In this document: one piece after another, positions 54,264 through 54,292 of the stretch
Numbering within the stretch: the first letter of the stretch is position 1
Layout: each line of letters starts with the position of its first letter
Source: Haemophilus paraphrohaemolyticus
GTDB taxonomy: Bacteria > Pseudomonadota > Gammaproteobacteria > Enterobacterales > Pasteurellaceae
Length of the DNA: 54,292 nucleotides
Direction: 5' to 3'
Assembly (NCBI RefSeq): GCF_002015045.1
Contig: NZ_MUXX01000001.1
Span: 1-54,292 of the forward strand
Program-made: the position numbers and the translations under genes
Notes under the pieces: model-generated
The model's database searches: none
Seen by the model: the letters and a program-made list of their open reading frames with translations, nothing else
Told to the model about the DNA's origin: nothing

Positions 54264-54292
54264 AAATCTCCCCTACCCCTCTTTGCTAAAGA
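54264..54292. repeat. CT-rich dispersed repeat at the window end (cut)
   Basis: The last 29 bases are identical to positions 96-124. The unit is cut by the window edge. The roughly 90 bases between the RNase stop and this repeat show no gene. Confidence 0.8.

Overview
The window is chromosomal DNA of a member of the Pasteurellaceae. Gene order (qseBC behind a YgiW gene, pgk-fba, lolCDE, mglBAC, gcvA beside gcvB) and the many DNA uptake signal sequences support this. The uptake words are of the Actinobacillus pleuropneumoniae type (ACAAGCGGT, often followed by C), as in the Actinobacillus / Mannheimia / Bibersteinia branch; the Haemophilus influenzae type is not what I see. I cannot name the species. 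Most of the window is ordinary housekeeping sequence with a few accessory or broken loci. No tRNA, rRNA, CRISPR array or intact insertion sequence was recognised.

Left part (1-11700, mostly + strand to 9.5 kb): ychF, truD, surE, a VTT/DedA-type membrane protein, then three consecutive related lipoprotein genes ending in nlpD. Then come tag and a regulatory block of two tandem YgiW-type periplasmic proteins followed by the QseBC two-component system, with a QseB-type operator in front and a terminator-like hairpin before qseB. yedE-yedF (sulfur/selenium-related) and a helical-repeat lipoprotein lie on the minus strand.

Middle part (11.7-31 kb): ydcH, a chalcone-isomerase-like exported protein, proC and an HcaT-type transporter. 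On the minus strand follow pabA, a stand-alone sapF, fba, pgk, rimI and arcBC (catabolic ornithine carbamoyltransferase and carbamate kinase). Next are doxX beside a LysR gene broken by an in-frame stop, comF, a fused mobA-mobB, yihD-dsbA, a Slam-type outer-membrane protein with a lone ABC ATPase, and metG.

Right part (31-54.3 kb): adhE behind a perfect FNR palindrome. A YadA-type trimeric adhesin behind a perfect CRP palindrome has its signal peptide out of frame with the rest. Then adk, pabB-pabC, the small RNA GcvB (minus) divergent from gcvA, yjjG, dnaQ, recX and recA. The lolCDE operon follows, split between lolC and lolD by a two-gene AT-rich restriction-modification cassette whose start and stop codons overlap those of the lol genes. 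The window ends with a 2-hydroxyacid dehydrogenase, mglBAC (galactose uptake) and an RNase T2-family nuclease.

Points of most interest: the restriction-modification cassette stitched into an essential operon; the frame-shifted repeat-rich adhesin; the nested lipoprotein family at nlpD; the doubled ygiW with its QseB site; and pabBC lying directly behind the GcvB terminator. At least three dispersed hairpin repeat families occupy intergenic gaps, one of them present at both window ends.
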